Part shown: in pieces, positions 4,689 to 5,971 of the stretch
Numbering within the stretch: the stretch's first letter is position 1
How the letters are laid out: every line of letters begins with the position of its first letter
Origin: Actinomycetes bacterium
GTDB taxonomy: Bacteria > Actinomycetota > Actinomycetes > S36-B12 > GCA-2699445
Reading direction: 5' to 3'
Assembly: GCA_022600255.1 (NCBI GenBank)
Contig: JAHZKU010000004.1
Coordinates: forward strand, 1-5,971
DNA length: 5,971 nt
The notes under the pieces: generated by a model
Database searches by the model: none
What the model was told of the DNA's origin: nothing
Seen by the model: only the letters and a program-made list of their open reading frames with translations
Made by a program: the position numbers and the translations under genes

Positions 4689-5971
4689 TCAGTTGTTCAG
4701 GGAGCCGAGCGTGGCAACAACCGCTTGTGGGAAGTTCTTGTGGGTTAGCACGCCGCGTCCGTCAACGATGGTGCGCGCCGGCAACTGACCGCTGGACAGC
4801 TCAGCGTATTCGGCATGATCAGTTTGGATCACCGCCGCGTCAACGGCTTGGCCCCGACCGTAAGCGGTGAATCCCAATCCAGCGAGTTCTTCGACTGAGT
4901 AGAGCGGGTCCTCCACGAACACTTCAGCTCCCGCCGCCTCAAGCGCGGCGACGGTGGGAAATACTCCGGAGAAAGCGGTCTCCTTGACCCCACCGCGGTA
5001 GGCCGCGCCCAATACAGCCACCCGTTGCCCGGCCAGTGGGCCGTGCAACTTCGCGAGCGTGTCGACTGCGTACTGGGGCATATCAGCGTTTGCGGCCCGG
5101 GCCGCCGCAACAACCGTGGCTGCGGGGTCGTTCCAGAGGTAGAAGCGGGGGTAGATGGGAATGCAGTGCCCACCCACGGCGATCCCTGGCCGGTGGATGT
5201 GGCTGAACGGCTGACTGTTGCAGGCCTCGATTACCCGCTGGATGTCGAAGCCCTGGCTGTCGGCGAACCTGGCAAATTGGTTGGCCAATCCAATGTTGAC
5301 ATCGCGGTAGGTGGTCTCGGCCAGTTTGGCCATTTCTGCCGCTTCGGCTGTGCCCATGTCCCAGACCCCGTTCGGTTTGGGTAGATCCGGGCGATCGTCG
5401 AAGGTCAGGACGGTTTGGTAGAAATCAATGCCAGCGTTGGTGGCCTCTTCGCTGACCCCTCCTACGAGCTTGGGGTACTTTCGCAGGTCCGCGAAGACCC
5501 GACCCGTGAACACCCGCTCGGGTGAGAACACCAGGTTGAAGTCGCTGGGCGACAACTCGGCACCTTCGGCGAGCATGGGCCAAAACCGGGACCGGGTGGT
5601 GCCCACCGGCAAGGTGGTCTCGTACGAAACCAACGTGCCCGGTTGCAGTCCGCGCGCAACGTCCCGGGTGGCTGAGTCCATCCACTCAAAGTCCGGCACA
5701 CCCTCCGCGTCGACAAACAGCGGCACCACGATGACGACCGCCCGCGATTGAGCAACGGCACTTGTGGTGTCCGTGGTGGCGGTTAGGCGGCCGTCGCCCA
5801 CAACGGTGGAGAGTTTGTCGGCCAATCCGGCCTCGCCGGGGAAAGGCTCTTCACCGGCGTTGACCATTGAGACGGTTTCGCTGTTCACATCGGCACCGTG
5901 CACGCGGTGCCCCATCTCGGCGAACTGCACTGCCAAGGGCAGCCCGATCTTGCCGAGGGCCACTACCGTGA
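4689..5971 (-). CDS. Nucleotide-sugar dehydrogenase, UDP-ManNAc dehydrogenase (WecC)-like, 5' partial
   Basis: This enzyme oxidises a UDP-sugar to the uronic acid with two NAD+, providing precursors for surface polysaccharide; it is cytoplasmic. The frame runs off the right edge: the visible start is TVVALGKIGLPLA, the first strand of the Rossmann fold, so only a few residues should be missing. The GTG at 5963 would cut into that strand and is not a likely start. Numbered from that GTG, key residues are E149 in FSPER, K213 in MAKLAETTYR, N223, and the catalytic Cys267 in VGGHCIPIYP. The GGHCIP form is typical of UDP-N-acetylmannosamine/galactosamine dehydrogenases rather than UDP-glucose dehydrogenases. 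The C-terminal NAD-like domain runs from about 315 to 424 (VAVLGAAYRGGVKET). The usual GxGxxG loop reads AxGxxG. The substrate is inferred from motifs only, and no glycosyltransferase or epimerase is visible on the 3' side. Confidence 0.92.
   Translation of the reverse strand, partial: TVVALGKIGLPLAVQFAEMGHRVHGADVNSETVSMVNAGEEPFPGEAGLADKLSTVVGDGRLTATTDTTSAVAQSRAVVIVVPLFVDAEGVPDFEWMDSATRDVARGLQPGTLVSYETTLPVGTTRSRFWPMLAEGAELSPSDFNLVFSPERVFTGRVFADLRKYPKLVGGVSEEATNAGIDFYQTVLTFDDRPDLPKPNGVWDMGTAEAAEMAKLAETTYRDVNIGLANQFARFADSQGFDIQRVIEACNSQPFSHIHRPGIAVGGHCIPIYPRFYLWNDPAATVVAAARAANADMPQYAVDTLAKLHGPLAGQRVAVLGAAYRGGVKETAFSGVFPTVAALEAAGAEVFVEDPLYSVEELAGLGFTAYGRGQAVDAAVIQTDHAEYAELSSGQLPARTIVDGRGVLTHKNFPQAVVATLGSLNN

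Noticed and set aside
4436..4870. 144-codon plus-strand frame starting in the gap at 4350-4688
   Set aside because: Half of it is antisense to the dehydrogenase C-terminus and the rest reads through the palindromes; no domain is seen.

Overview
The window looks like an ordinary stretch of chromosome from a GC-rich actinobacterium (Actinomycetota). The evidence is a Pr6Pr-type membrane protein, a DUF4333 lipoprotein and a membrane-anchored ABC1/UbiB-type kinase, together with G/C-rich third codon positions and Shine-Dalgarno start sites. I cannot name genus or species. No mobile element, CRISPR array, rRNA or tRNA was found, and I see no multi-gene system that would count as a new defence or biosynthetic cassette.

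Layout, left to right. (1) Positions 1-358, minus strand: the N-terminal part of a protein that runs off the left edge, possibly an APP1/DUF2183 phosphatidate-phosphatase-like protein. (2) Positions 359-512: a divergent intergenic region with direct repeats and a perfect GCAA-tetraloop hairpin. (3) Positions 513-1442, plus strand: a six-helix Pr6Pr family membrane protein with a long disordered tail full of threonine motifs. (4) Positions 1443-1588: a short gap with no clear promoter, ending in a good ribosome binding site. (5) Positions 1589-3556, plus strand: an ABC1/UbiB/AarF atypical kinase with three predicted N-terminal and two C-terminal membrane helices. (6) Positions 3557-3821: a gap between convergent genes with several hairpins, which are plausible terminators for each side. 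(7) Positions 3822-4349, minus strand: a secreted lipoprotein made of two DUF4333 repeats. (8) Positions 4350-4688: a 339-base gap without a gene but rich in inverted repeats, including a 55-base imperfect palindrome. (9) Positions 4689-5971, minus strand: a nucleotide-sugar dehydrogenase of the UDP-ManNAc dehydrogenase type, cut at its 5' end by the right edge.

The genes share an envelope theme (membrane proteins, lipoprotein, cell-surface sugar precursor, possible lipid phosphatase). They are on different strands and separated by gaps, so they do not form one operon. The Pr6Pr and kinase genes could be co-transcribed (same strand, 146 bases apart), but this is not proven. The observations most worth following are the 55-base palindrome, the threonine-motif array in the Pr6Pr tail and the hairpin that covers an alternative start codon of that gene.
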